A stretch of 64,000 nt of DNA from Symsagittifera roscoffensis (lineage: Eukaryota > Xenacoelomorpha > Acoela > Convolutidae), in contig NC_087066.1 in the NCBI RefSeq assembly GCF_963678635.1, positions 19,251,996 through 19,315,995 of the forward strand. The letters run 5' to 3'. This document shows positions 33,251 through 44,457 of the stretch, one piece after another. Below the pieces are notes generated by a model. The model ran no database searches and was not told the origin of the DNA. It saw only the letters and a list, made by a program, of their open reading frames with translations. Made by a program: the position numbers and the translations under genes. Each line of letters opens with the position of its first letter. Within the stretch, counting starts at the first letter, position 1.

Positions 33251-33800
33251 AGACTGCTCGTATATCAGGGCAAAGCCCTGAATGTTCCGACTGTCCCTTA
33301 ATTTATATCGAGTAAGTTTTGGGGGAAAATACTCAAAATCTATACATTTTGACAATATCTAGTGTAAAAATTTTGAGTGGTACGAAATTAATGACCAATT
33401 AGCTAGCCTCAATTCAATTTGGAACGATTTTGTTGTGCGGGGTTATTCGCCACGCATAAGTAATTCGCGTTACGCTTTCAGCAATATGAATAAATTCTGC
33501 AAAACCCGCATAAATTAGTCCAGAACATGGCAAATTGGACAATTTTCAAACCCCCATAACTTTCCAAAAAAATAATCGGAAGTGATATATCTTATTACAT
33601 TTGAACCCATGAAGTCGATATCTTAAGTTGGGTGTTAAACATTTTTGTTGAAAATTATTTTCGATCGGTTAAAGTTGAATAAATAAAAAAACCACACCGA
33701 GCATAAATATTCCGTTAACCACACCGAGCATGAATATTCCGTTTTCTTCGAAAGTTAGAACAAAAAACAGGCCAGATGCAGTGGAAGCTTTTTGGTCAAG
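33251..33800 (+). repeat. Unnamed hairpin-headed interspersed repeat, copy 1
   Basis: It begins AAGACTGCTCGTATATCAGG with the perfect hairpin TCAGGGC-AAA-GCCCTGA, then AATGTTCCGACTG. About 290 bases later comes AACCCCCATAACTTTCC. It ends near CCACACCGAGCATAAATATT, which is duplicated in tandem (about 28-bp unit at 33690-33745). The same blocks in the same order occur at 41328, 44458 and inverted at 42790. Confidence 0.7.
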
Positions 33801-33954
33801 ACTTTGGGGGCAATTTAACAAACAATGTGACAGCCGAATCTTAAGTTTTCTAAGAAAGCTCTTACTGAATTTTTACATTGAAATATTAGCAGTGTATTGT
33901 TAAATCTGTAAATTGTTATGCAAATCTAGTTTGTATTGAAGTTAAACACGGAAC

Positions 33955-34012
33955 AAAACTGCTCGTACCAAGGATAAGCTCTGAGTATTCACGCACTGAC
34001 TTTCAACGTTCA
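33955..34012 (+). repeat. Partial copy of the hairpin repeat head
   Basis: AAACTGCTCGTACCAAGGAT...GCTCTGAGTATTC...ACTGACTTTCAA matches the head of the repeat at 33251 with several changes. It lies just upstream of the Gypsy element. Confidence 0.5.
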
Positions 34013-34203
34013 TTAAGTAGTTTTGATATAATATTTTGAGATTTTAGAAACAAAAATTATCCGCAACCGCTGTTTTTAAAAAGTATACAGGTTTATTTTG
34101 CATATTAAAACGCATCAATGAGACTAAATAGCTCGCCTAAATCTAATCGCGGATAGTTTTTGAGGCATATTAATTTGCTTTTAACGCGTTAGTAGATGCA
34201 AAT

Positions 34204-34409
34204 TGAGATAGGGACCAGTTTTAAGTTTATGTAAATGCCATCAATTGTTTCTTTGTCTGGAGACCTGCTCCTTTGACCTTGTGATCTCCAACGTCCGTTC
34301 TGATCTGAAATAAAACAGTTCAGTAAGATTTCGATTTGATGCCTAACAGTTGAACTAAAAATACAACTTATTCACAATCTTTTGATATTCCAAACATACG
34401 ACTTTAACA
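34204..34409 (+). repeat. Gypsy 5' LTR
   Basis: A 206-bp direct repeat of 40036-40243, starting TGAGATAGGGACC and ending CTTTAACA (TG...CA). It differs from the 3' copy by a 2-base length change and very few substitutions, so the insertion is young. The flanking AAAT (34200-34203) recurs after the 3' LTR (40244-40247), a 4-bp target duplication. Confidence 0.93.
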
Positions 34410-35204
34410 TGGCGCAGCCAGCAGAGAAAAAAGGAGGAGGGAAAAATCCATTAAACATTGTAGCATTTTGGGAAGCACGAACACCGGAACCTCCAGTCTA
34501 TTGGGAGGAGTGGATAATTAAGTTTCACTGGGGGATGATAGCAAAGTACGATATTGATCCCGATGATTTCTATTTTGCGAGTACTCTAAATGCGGCGGCT
34601 GTCGGGGCGTTGCCTGAAGAAGTAAATGGGAAAAACCGTCTCGAGTCGGAAAAGAAGTTAAAGTCTAATCTATATCTATGTATCGGAGACGAGGCGCAAC
34701 GGATATTCAAAGCACGGAAACCGACGGTTAACATTAAAACTGAACCCACAAGTTCTAGATGAGATGCAAAATGTGTTCCAAAGAGAGAGGAATGTAACGC
34801 ATGAACGGGGTCTTTTCTACGGAAGAAAACAACGTGAGAATGAAACGTTCGAAAAGTTCCATGCAGAACTAAGCGCTCTAGCAGGTAGATGTGATTTTGC
34901 AAATGCGGCCGAAAATGTTCGTGACATTTTCATTATGAATATGCGTGAGTCGGATTGCCAACGAGAATTATCACGATCAACTAAATTACCTGAAGAAGTC
35001 TACCGAATCGCATTGTCATACGAACGCGGGGAGCGCGCATACAAATCATATCCGGGGAAAACCAGCTTCAACAGCTCCGGCTATTTCAATAAAACAAGAA
35101 CCGGTAAGTAACATAAGAAGGGGACAAGGATTTTTTCGAGGTCGCGGACGTGGAGGATACACCCAAGGATCAAGTAGTAGTCGAGGAAGCGGAAATAATC
35201 GGAG
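34409..35204 (+). pseudogene. Gypsy gag (broken)
   Basis: The first frame runs from the ATG at the LTR border to the stop at 34760 and contains a PVYWEEWIIKF-type capsid segment. The next piece (about 34764-35111) is one frame over and carries QRENETFEKFHAEL, a typical retrotransposon capsid phrase, and then a basic RGRGRGG tract in a third frame. The breaks look like single-base changes. The protein would have packaged the element's RNA. Confidence 0.8.
34410..34424 (+). other. Putative primer-binding site
   Basis: TGGCGCAGCCAGCAG follows the 5' LTR directly, and the TGG start fits the CCA end of a tRNA. The likely gag start codon (ATG at 34409-34411) overlaps the LTR/primer-site junction. 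I cannot name the tRNA with certainty. Confidence 0.5.
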
Positions 35205-36722
35205 GTGTTACAATTGCGACGCACCAAATTTTACCCTGGATCACATTGCGAGCTTCCTGCAAGGGGAGCAACATGTAATTCATGCCGAAAATTGGGTCAC
35301 TTTGAACGAACATGTCGAGGAGTTAGAAGAGGTACTAACCATTGGAGGGGACGAGGACGAGTCGGACTGGTTAGGGAGGAAAATGAGCATCATCAAAGTA
35401 CACAAAACGTAAATGACTTGAACGAAGATCCAGTGTCGTGGGTCAATCAGCAAGGGTGCGGGGAAAACGAATCCATGACGTCGGGATCGGACGATTACAT
35501 GGTAATGTCAATACACAGGAAGAGGAATGAAACCGAACTAAAGCTCCCTGGGGCCCGCGTGCAGGTTGAAGTATCAGGGAAGAAAATGTGGTTGTGGATC
35601 GATAGTGGATCCCCAGTGACTATTTTTAGCATTAACGACCTAAAAGTAACGTTAGGTAAAGCGAATATTCAACTACAACCTTCAAAAGACGAATTCCTGG
35701 ACTATAACAACAATCGAATAAACATACTGGGGAAGGTAACAGTGATGATGTCATTAAACGGCTGGGCAGCACCAGCACAAGTGTCGGTTATATCCGGGAA
35801 TCATCAGTCAATCCTGGGGCGGGATCTTATGGGCACCCTGGGCCTCGAGTTAGTCCAACGGAAGAAAGTGATGGGAATCACAGGGGAAGGAATCAGCCAA
35901 GAGGAGGAGAAATATGACGAATTGCAAACATACTTCTGTAAGTTGTACCCAAATTTGTTTACTAGGATAGGGCAAATCCGGAATGCAAAAGTAAGAGCTG
36001 AATTTTTTGACAATTTGAGGCCCATACAACAAAAAGGACGCAGGGTGCCAATCAGTCTACAAGATAAGGTGGATAAAGAAATTCATCGGCTAATAAATGA
36101 AGGGCATATCGTAAAATTACAAGAATGCTCAGATAAGTATTTCGTCTCTCCCATCGTAATTACTGTAAAAAAAGATGGAAGTATAAAAATAGCACTGGAA
36201 TCAAGAGAATTAAACAAGCAGGTACACAAAAATAAGTACCAAATGCCAAATATTGACGAATTAATAGACGGAGTAAGCCAGATTATTGCGGAGAAAAAAG
36301 CGGGGAATGTATATTTTAAAACGTTGGATTTCACATATGCGTACGGGCAAGTCGCTTTAGAACAAAAAACGAGCGAACAATGCAATTTCTCACTCGTTGG
36401 TGGGAAATCCACAGGAACTTATCGTTTTAAAAACGGATTTTACGGGTTGACGTCAATGCCGGCGGAATTCCAAAAAGTAATTGACAATTTACTTAAAGAG
36501 TTCCCTCAAGCTAACGCGTTCATTGATGACATCTTAATTTCTTCGAAAGGAACTAAGATCGAACACATCGCGTTGGTCGAAAAGATATTGAAAAAGCTGG
36601 ATATTTGTAATGTTGCTTTAAAGTTACGAAAATGTGAATTTGCGAAAACAGTGCGAATGGCTCGGATTTCGAATTGGGGAAAGTGGTATTACACCCTTAG
36701 TAAGAAAAACACAAGCAATTGA
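35205..36722 (+). pseudogene. Gypsy zinc knuckle, protease and reverse transcriptase
   Basis: The frame opens in a nucleocapsid zinc knuckle (CNSCRKLGHFERTC, a CX2CX4HX4C pattern). The partner knuckle CYNC lies just upstream in another frame. Aspartic protease follows at WIDSGSPVTIF (active-site DSG). The reverse transcriptase shows LDFTYAYGQ (first catalytic Asp), FYGLTSMPAEFQ and FIDDILIS (the YXDD-type site). The frame is lost near 36650, before the connection to RNase H. Confidence 0.9.
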
Positions 36723-37330
36723 AGACCTGAAAACCCCTAAATCACGAAAGCAGTTGAAATCTTTGATGGGTTCACTACACAGTTTACACAAGTTTTTACC
36801 CAAACTCGCAGAATTAAGTGCACCGCTGAGGCCACTACTAAGTCAAAATAACGATTTTGTTTGGACTAACGTTTGCGAAAATGCATTCCAACATTTAAAA
36901 TCGCTGGTGAAAAATATTGTCGAATTACGACATTTCGACATTCACCGGGAGACTAGAATTATTTGTGACGCTAGTCACGATGGTTTGGGGGCCGTGTTAG
37001 AACAGTATGGTGCAGCAGGGTGGCATCCCATTTCGTTTGCATCACGTTACCTTAACTTGGCTGAGAAAAAATACTCCACGAACGAATTAGAGTTACTTGC
37101 AGTAGTGTGGGCTACGGAACATTTTCGAAATTACATATATGGCCGTTATTTCGGACCATAAGGCCCTGCTAACGTTATTAAATTCATCTCCGAAAGGAAA
37201 TAAAACGTTTTTCAGCCGACTAACGCGTTGGTACGATCGGTTAGTGCCGTACGATTTTAAAGTTGAACACAGACAGGGGTCCAAAATGGGAATGGCAGAT
37301 TATTTGTCCCGGTTTCCATCTGCAGCGGCA
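36650..37330 (+). pseudogene. Gypsy RNase H segment (frame-broken)
   Basis: It continues from the reverse transcriptase in another frame with WLGFRIGESGI and LMGSLHSLHKFLP. RNase H motifs follow: IICDASHDGLGAVL, then STNELELLAVVWATEHFRNY. Another frame change near 37135 precedes ISDHKALLTLL and HRQGSKMGMADYLSR, the last RNase H block. Confidence 0.88.
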
Positions 37331-37581
37331 CCCGAGACCAGTCGTTACGATGAAAGCTTTACAGTAGCGAAAATAAAAATGATAAATGAAGCTCTAAATC
37401 CTAAGGCCCAAATGAAGCCTATGGGTCAAAATGTGAAACATCTAAAACCAATACCGGCGGTAGAGGGCGATCAGTCATGCCCTGACATAACGACACTTGT
37501 CGCATCCAATGAGAATACAAGAACAATTGAATATGCAAATACTCACAGTGAGATTAAACGCTCACTAGAGGGCGTGTTTGC

Positions 37582-39849
37582 ATGCAACCGGCGGTTGACC
37601 AATCAGATTCAAGAGATTTGCATACCGGCGGAATATGCAAATATCAAAGAAGAAAATTCAGACATCGTTCTCGCTACGCAATTTCAAGCCGCAAAACACA
37701 AGATATGAATAACATGAATAGTAAAAACTCAATAAATTCACCTGAAAAACACGATCAAATTACCTCTGCTATTGTAAATACATCAACAAATTCTGGAGAC
37801 GTTAACCTTAACCTTGTACTTAATCGTTTAAATCAACCCCCCAGCCTCAGTTCTGTCAGTTCGGACTCTGATATTGAGTTAATACCGCCCGAAATTATCG
37901 ATAGAAAACAAACAAATTCGAAGAAATCCAACACTATAATCTCATTCCCTCATCAGTTCCCAGGGTTATCCTACCCATTAGTACAGAGCGATAAATGGGT
38001 TTACTCCATAATACCGTCGGACAGTAAAGTCGTCAGAAAATTGGAACATCCGGAAATGTTGAGTTTAAAGTTAGTCGAGGCTAATCTGGAAAAGGACCCC
38101 ATTATGAAGACCATACGTGACTCGATCAGAGACAAAAACCCAAGAGCCCGAGAAATCATCACTAAACTAGGACCATATTACGCCCAACACTATAATGACT
38201 TCGCAGTACGGGAAAACTGTCTATGGATGGACGGCCGGTTGGCTATACCTAAGGACATGTCTTCAGCAGTCCTCAACCGCCTACACTTTCAGCACCATGG
38301 ATGAGATAAGATGTTCGCTGCCGCAAAGGATGTGTGGATCCCTTTGATGCACCGAAATATTGCCGCAACAGCGAAGTACTGTAAAAGCTGCGTAGAAGCA
38401 GGTAAAAATCTCAAACCAGATATCCCGAAACGCGATATTGGGGAAACTTATGTACCTAAAGAACCAAACGATTTGGTCCAGTTAGATTTCTGGGGCCCAG
38501 TCAATTATGTAAGGGGTAGGCAGAAATATGTACTCGTAGCAGTAGATACTTTTTCGCACTGGCCGTCAACATATATATGCTCAAGTAACAAATCTAAAAA
38601 TGTCTTAAAGTTCCTAAGTAAGTACATAAATACTCATGGACACCCAAGGAAGTTGCATATGGATCAGGCAACGGGGTTTTTCGCGAATGACATTCAAAGT
38701 TTCTGTAACTATGAAGGCATTGAACTAATAAAATCTCCAGTTAAGGATCATCGCGCAACGGGAATGGTCGAAAGAACGATTGGGTCGATAAAAAATTACG
38801 TGCTCACTTATCTCCAGGAAAATCAAAATTACAAATTTGGGGAAATGATATCTCGAGCGCTCAGCGCTTTACGTTTTGTGCCACATTCTAAGACTAAATT
38901 AACACCCTTTGAGGCATATCATGGAAGAGAAGCAAATACGGCGTTTCGAAACTTAACAAAAACACCATCATTGAAAAATCTAAATTGGAACAATGTTGTT
39001 AACCAGAAGCTATCTTGTTTAGACAAGGCGAGTAATCTCCCTGAGGTGGAGCTGACCCTGGATTGGGAAAAGAGAAGCGACCTAGTATATGCACCGGAGC
39101 AAAGAAAAACCCCAAGGATTTTGAATGATGATGAGATAACTGACAGGGATCCAAAGGCCACGGAGATGGCAGATAAAGTTTCAAAGCAACCAGGATGGCT
39201 AAAACGGCACAAGACAAGCTCAACAACAGTCTACCAAAAAACGGGAAAAACAGACCCAAAGGATCCAAGGAGGTATAAACGTTTACCATTGAAAATCGAT
39301 AAATTAACGGATCATACTGTGAAAATGGAAAAAGGGGCGTTATTAAGACGAAGTGGTGTCTCTTTTAGAACGGCGGCTGAGGAAAGCCAAATCAGGGATT
39401 TGAACGAAGCGTGCACCCCGGGTCCCAGCAAGTACCGAAAAAGCACCCCGGGTCCAAGTGAAACCGGAAAAAGCACTTCGGGTCCAAGTGAGCCCGCAAA
39501 AAGCATCCCGGGTCCGAGTGTACCCACGAAATTCAAACGAAAGGCGGAAAAGGAAAAATTCGCAATGGGACAGGCGAAAAAAGCAGCAAAACCAAGGATT
39601 GTAGAATATAGCGAGGACGAGAGTGAGGAGAATGACATGGGCGATTGGACAGTCGAGGAGGACGAGGCGGCAAAGACTGCGGCGAGTAAGGAAGTAACTG
39701 AACCGTCGGATACAGTTGTCACGCGAACGCCGAAGACCGTCGAAGGAAATCGGAAGAAAAGCGCAGAGGGGACAAGAAAATCAACGCGGCAGCGAAGAGG
39801 TGTTGATAAGATGGGGCGTGTCATGATTCATCGCATACAAAACAAGTAA
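37582..39849 (+). pseudogene. Gypsy integrase region with a C-terminal repeat tail
   Basis: The frame at 37582-38304 carries the spacer and the first half of the HHCC zinc domain (HFQHHG), then a TGA stop. In the frame from 38311, CKSCVEAG completes the zinc domain. The integrase catalytic triad follows: Asp in QLDFWGPV, Asp in HMDQATGFF, Glu in MVERTIGSIK. After the core is a charged tail with four imperfect repeats around PGPS (about 39415-39530), an acidic stretch and a basic end. I see no chromodomain. Confidence 0.9.
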
Positions 39850-40035
39850 CATGACGCAGATCGAAAAGAAAAACCTAAATGAGAGGTTTGGCAAGTTTGC
39901 CTGAAAACTCAAATTAAACTGTTCGCCTGAAAACTCAAGTAAAACTGACAATGATCTGTAACATGAATTTGCAAGGATAACAAATACAAATTTATACATT
40001 TTATACAAGTTAAAATTTATTTGTGGTTGCCCGAA

Positions 40036-40243
40036 TGAGATAGGGACCAGTTTTAAGTTTATGTAAATGCCATCAATTGTTTCTTTCTGTCTGGAGACCT
40101 GCTCCTTTGACCTTGTGATCTCCAACGTCCGTTCTGATCTGAAATAAAACAGTGCAGTAAGATTTCGATTTGATGCCTAACAGTTGAACTAAAAATACAA
40201 TTTATTCACAATCTTTTGATATTCCAAACATACGACTTTAACA
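40036..40243 (+). repeat. Gypsy 3' LTR
   Basis: Pairs with 34204-34409. It is 2 bases longer (TTTCTTTCTGTCTGG versus TTTCTTTGTCTGG). The bases immediately before it, TTGTGGTTGCCCGAA, do not form the expected polypurine tract. Confidence 0.93.
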
Positions 40244-40247
40244 AAAT

Positions 40248-41327
40248 ATATCGGGCGATCATGACAGCAAACGTAATTTTCAATTCCCATGAAAGTATAT
40301 AATGATATTTTTTTCGGCGGTGTATCGACTAATATAAAGCTCGACTAGCAGAAAAACTTCAAAAATGAAAATCGGATCGCTTATTAGTTAAATTCGAATT
40401 ATAGGTTCGATTATCATAAAATGGAGGTCGATTATCAAAAAATTGTACCGATGGGGGAACCCTATGTGCAGCTATGGGGTCAATCCTGGGGGGGGGGGGG
40501 GGGGGGGATTGTGGCCATATGCTTCCTCTTTAAATCTTTTCCTGAGTCGAATTGTGACTGATCACAAATTATGTGATACAAAAATTTGGATCAAGTTAAC
40601 ATCCTATAAAACACCCCCCTTGTTTCACATTTCGGAAATCATACAACATCCTCTAAAACACCCCCCTTGTTTTAAAGTCTAGTCTATTTATTTTCACCTT
40701 TTAATTTTTATGCCTGTCGAGCGGTCATCATATTTCGCATCTAAAAGCAATTATAGAAAAAATTTCAATTCAATTCAGTTTGGAAAGATTTCTGTGGAGG
40801 ATTATTTCGAAATACTCTACGCGTTCATAGAAAACTGGTTAATAGTGTGCTTTATCTATCCCAAATTCACAACCATTTTCGTAAGTTATTGGGCTTCGTC
40901 ATTTTGAGTCAGTGAAAGGTTTTGTTGGTTTTGAACTCAGGACATCAATATCTTTCAGAAATTTAAAATGTGTCAATAATTGTTCGGTCAAGAAATTATA
41001 ATCGGTCTGAAAAACATCGACATCATAACAAATGCGTGGTCGGAGTTGTCAAAAGTTGGGAAAACGGGAAGCTCGAAGCAGCCAGACTCTTACGACACAT
41101 GAAGTGGATTAAAGACACCATTGCTAAAAGTTTAACTCCTATTTTGACTGATATCAATCCAACCTAGGTTAAATGATGAACTAAAAATAGTTAAAATTAG
41201 CTGTTTCGACTGAAAAACAATTTTCGGCGCCGCGCGTGCAACATTTTCGCATCTAGCAAAGAGAGTTCCAGCCAAAAAATCTGTTCAATATAAACAACCA
41301 CTATCAAAACTTGATTAAAGTAAGACG
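40248..41327. other. No gene; 19-base G run and a diverged repeat segment
   Basis: A run of about 19 G lies at 40489-40507. At 40740-40900 the phrase TTCAATTCAATTCAGTTTGG followed by TTATTTCGAAATACTC and CCCAAATTCAC matches the middle block of the hairpin repeat. Confidence 0.4.
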
Positions 41328-42010
41328 AGACTGCTCGTATCATGGCGAAGCCCTCAATGTTCCAACTGCCTTTCAAGGTCTATGGAACAGTAATAACATG
41401 GAAAAATTATATTTAATAAAAAAGAATGAAAAAGAAATTGAGATTTTTTTAAAATCAAAATCAACCTCCTGACGGCCTAAAGAACAAAGTGTTAGATTTC
41501 GCTCCTAGTAAGAAGTCAATTATGGCAAAAAAAGCTTCCTTCAATCAATTCAGAACGATTTCTAAGACGGATTACATCTCAGCTGACACGTTAATAGCTT
41601 GAAATATATTGCGCGTTATTTGTCCCAAATTGGCAAGCTTTATACCCCCATAACTTAAGGAAAAAAGATCACAGGTGAAATATCTTTTAAATTTAAGCGC
41701 AAGGCACCAATACCTTTCGAATGATATAAAAAAAATCCGTCACAAATTGTTAGTTAAAAAATCAAATTTGTCTGAAGAAAAAAAACCACCGGGAGTACAA
41801 ATAATTCGTTACTTGTAATAAACCCCCATTTCCTAAGAAAAAAGCGCAGGTGACAAATCTTTTTTAAATTGAGCGCAAGGCCACAACATTTTCCAGATTC
41901 TATAAAACAATTTTTTCAAGAACGCCTAGATAAAAATTTTTGAATTGGCTGAATGAAAACCAGCCAAGCATAATTATTCCGTCACTTTCTAAAAGTTGGA
42001 AGAATAAGTA
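41328..42010 (+). repeat. Unnamed hairpin-headed repeat, copy 2
   Basis: Head GAGACTGCTCGTATCATGGC...GAAGCCCTCAATGTTCC, middle TACCCCCATAACTTAAGG, end AACCACCGGGAGTACAAATA. The middle-to-end block is duplicated once more (AACCCCCATTTCCTAAGAAA at about 41821, then CCAGCCAAGCATAATTATTC). Confidence 0.65.
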
Positions 42011-42279
42011 AGGAAGGAGCCATAATGTGAAATCACTTCAAAAATGTGTAATTCAACAAAAATATTAACTGCAAATCATAAGTTTGTTTTACTGAAAATA
42101 TTTCTGAAAATTGAAGTAGGGCTTTCATAAAAAGAAGTAAACAAAACAAAAAATCTGTAAAAACAAACTTTTCAATAAGTTTTTGTTTTAACAGATTATC
42201 GTGTTTTTTTTTGAAAAAAAGTAATGGAACATATATGGTCGGTTGCTTTGTCTGCTACAGACTAATAGATCTTTTGAGA

Positions 42280-42795
42280 TAACAATTCATTTTGGACTTG
42301 TCTGAAACTCAATTGAAATGGATAATTTCATTGTGATGACTTTGTTGGTGATAAGTTTTTGTTCCGATTTTCGAAGAAAGTAACGAAAAGTTTGTGATCT
42401 GACAAATTTGTGCTCCAAATAAACTTCGACATTTAAACTAGCCAATTTGACGGAAATTTTATAATCATCCTGAAGGTTTTTTGTTCTGAGTGTGACTTTC
42501 AAACAGCAGCTTAGTTGTGCTTATGCTTCGTTAAGTTATGGGGGTTTAAAGATTTCCAATTTGTGACAACTAAGGAGCGACAGATTTTGTACTATTATTG
42601 CTTTAGCGGAGATTTAATAGAAGTCTATCTAAACTGAATTGAAGCATTTGGTCTGTTTAATACATTTGTCTGTTTTTTGAAAACGTTATACATTTTTTTA
42701 AAGAGAACACTATAGCATAGACTTTAAAAGGCAGTCGGAACATTCGGGCTTCGTCCTGATACGAGTAGTCTTGCTGGGATTCAATCAAACCTGCC
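42280..42795 (-). repeat. Unnamed hairpin-headed repeat, copy 3, inverted
   Basis: On the - strand: head CAAGACTACTCGTATCAGGA with CGAAGCCCGAATGTTCCGAC (about 42774-42726), and AACCCCCATAACTTAACG at about 42548-42531. Same order and spacing class as the + strand copies. Confidence 0.6.
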
Positions 42796-43323
42796 GCATT
42801 TCGGTTACTCCTGCACTTTTAGTGCAGATTCTCTATTAATGCGTTTAGTAGACGTTTTATTAATCCTACCGATTAAACATTTCCAATTAGTGAATGCAAG
42901 CTAATTGGTTCATATAAAATTTACAATTGCGGTATAAGCAAAAAAACTTTCGACCAATATCAATTGATGCATCTGGAAAAAAGCATGGCGGAAGGAAATC
43001 CTTGTATAACATAAACAAGTCAAAAATTATATATTTTGAACATGAGTAAATTGGGAAACAATTAAAGTGGTTCTTTTTGGATTTTTGGGGATGAACTAAG
43101 GCTAAATTGACAATGATAATCATAGAATTGCAAGGGTAAATTTTTTTAAAGGAAAATAAACTCCAAAATCAGAAGGATCTATAAATTATTGCTCGTTAAT
43201 ATATTTAATGACATACTGTGTTCACTTTTACAGCTTAAGCTGTGAGCGGTTTTTAAAAAGTAATTTTTTGAAATAGCAATTATTAATGATCCTTAGATTT
43301 CAGCATGAGTATCTGCCCCTGAA

Positions 43324-43467
43324 TCACCCGACAATTTTGGGCAGCGATCTTTTGAACGCTTTTCGCATAGTGGGTAAAGCCAGGTATCCGAATGCCCTCA
43401 CCGTCACTCCGACTGAAGCAGGAATGTGCGACAACACCAGTACCATTTTGTGATTGAACTTTGGCAC
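43324..43467 (-). CDS. Rhodopsin-type GPCR, exon 5 (TM7 and tail)
   Basis: Last exon, acceptor TTTTCAG at 43468, stop TGA at 43324-43326. It encodes the seventh helix (MVLVLSHIPASVGVTVRAFG), where the canonical NPxxY motif is replaced by a diverged sequence. An amphipathic eighth-helix stretch, LPTMRKAFKRSLPKIVG, follows and is the typical end of class A receptors. The tail is very short. Confidence 0.75.
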   Translation of the reverse strand: MPKFNHKMVLVLSHIPASVGVTVRAFGYLALPTMRKAFKRSLPKIVG

Positions 43468-43878
43468 CTGAAAATAAATAACAATCAAACATATCAGGCT
43501 TCGGGAAACAATGCACACTGCTGTTCAAACAATTGAAATTTGAGTTTCAGGAAAAACCAAAGATAAAAAAAGATCAAACTGATTTTTGACAAAAATCTAA
43601 GTGAGGAGAATGTGGCGTTACATAGATGCAATTCCTGTCTAGATCTATTTTTTGTATTTCTCATAATTTTTAATTTCACTTTGGCGTTACCTTAGATAAA
43701 AATACTTTATGAAAAAATTGAATGAAAAATGATGCATTATAACTTCTGGAGAAAAATAGTAGATTTTTATTGCAATTCAGTTCTTCTATAAATGGAAATT
43801 AACTGAGTTCAAATATTGAAATCAGGCAATTATAGTTTTCGAAAAAAAAACATATTCCGCCAATCTTTCCTTTTTACA

Positions 43879-44305
43879 GAATCACGCCGAGCAGAAGTAT
43901 TCCATTAATTTTTTCCAAGTTGCACAAAATCTTTAATGTTGAAATTAAACTTTCAAAAAATATTTACGCTGGGAATTGATTTGTTTCATAAGTATTGACC
44001 ACGACGGTCAATCATGATAAAAGAAATCAATTATAGGCGTCAGAAATGATGCAGTTAAATCAATTTAAGATTTTTCTCATAGAATTAAACTGAATCACGC
44101 CGAGCAGAAATACTCCATAAAGTTTTTCTAAGTTGCACAAACACTTTAATGTTGCAACAAAACTTTCAAAAAATATTTACGCTGGTAATATATTTGTTTC
44201 ATAAGTATTGACCAATCAAGTCAATCATGATAAAAAAAAGCTATTGTAGGCGTCAAAATGATGCAGTTTAATCAAATAAAAACTTTGCTCATAAAATTGG
44301 ACTCT
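43879..44305. repeat. 213-bp tandem duplication containing the GAATCACGCCGAGCAG motif
   Basis: Copies start GAATCACGCCGAGCAGAA at 43879 and 44092 and share AATATTTACGCTGG, TTTGTTTCATAAGTATTGAC and TCAATCATGATAAAA. The motif belongs to the tail of the hairpin-headed repeat, so this is a local expansion of that tail. Confidence 0.8.
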
Positions 44306-44457
44306 TTTCAACGGTTGTTGTTCACATAAAAACATATCACTGCTTAAGTTCAATTTTAACGGCAAATTTTTCTCAAAAACCTAAATTATCAAAAAATGGT
44401 GACTATTAAATATTTGTTTTCCGATATTTTGTTTCGCCTAATTGATATTCTAATAAA

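Larger units (their letters stand above)
34204..40243 (+). mobile_element. Ty3/Gypsy LTR retrotransposon, about 6 kb, disabled
   Basis: LTRs at both ends and a 4-bp target duplication enclose gag- and pol-like frames in the order gag, zinc knuckle, protease, reverse transcriptase, RNase H, integrase, which is the Ty3/Gypsy order. No envelope frame is visible. Frame changes near 34.76, 35.2, 36.65, 37.13 and 37.6 kb and a stop near 38.30 kb disable it. Near-identical LTRs next to so many frame breaks suggest recent decay, or that a broken copy was mobilised in trans. The + strand here is richer in G and C than the flanks. Confidence 0.93.

Noticed and set aside
38919-39824. Three - strand frames over the Gypsy integrase tail
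   Set aside because: Antisense shadows of the repetitive integrase tail.
34204-40243. Gypsy element as an errantivirus with an envelope gene
   Set aside because: The sequence between the integrase tail and the 3' LTR is under 200 bases and has no envelope frame.
40489-40507. Run of about 19 G as a G-quadruplex or telomere-like signal
   Set aside because: Plain homopolymer, likely slippage or assembly uncertainty.
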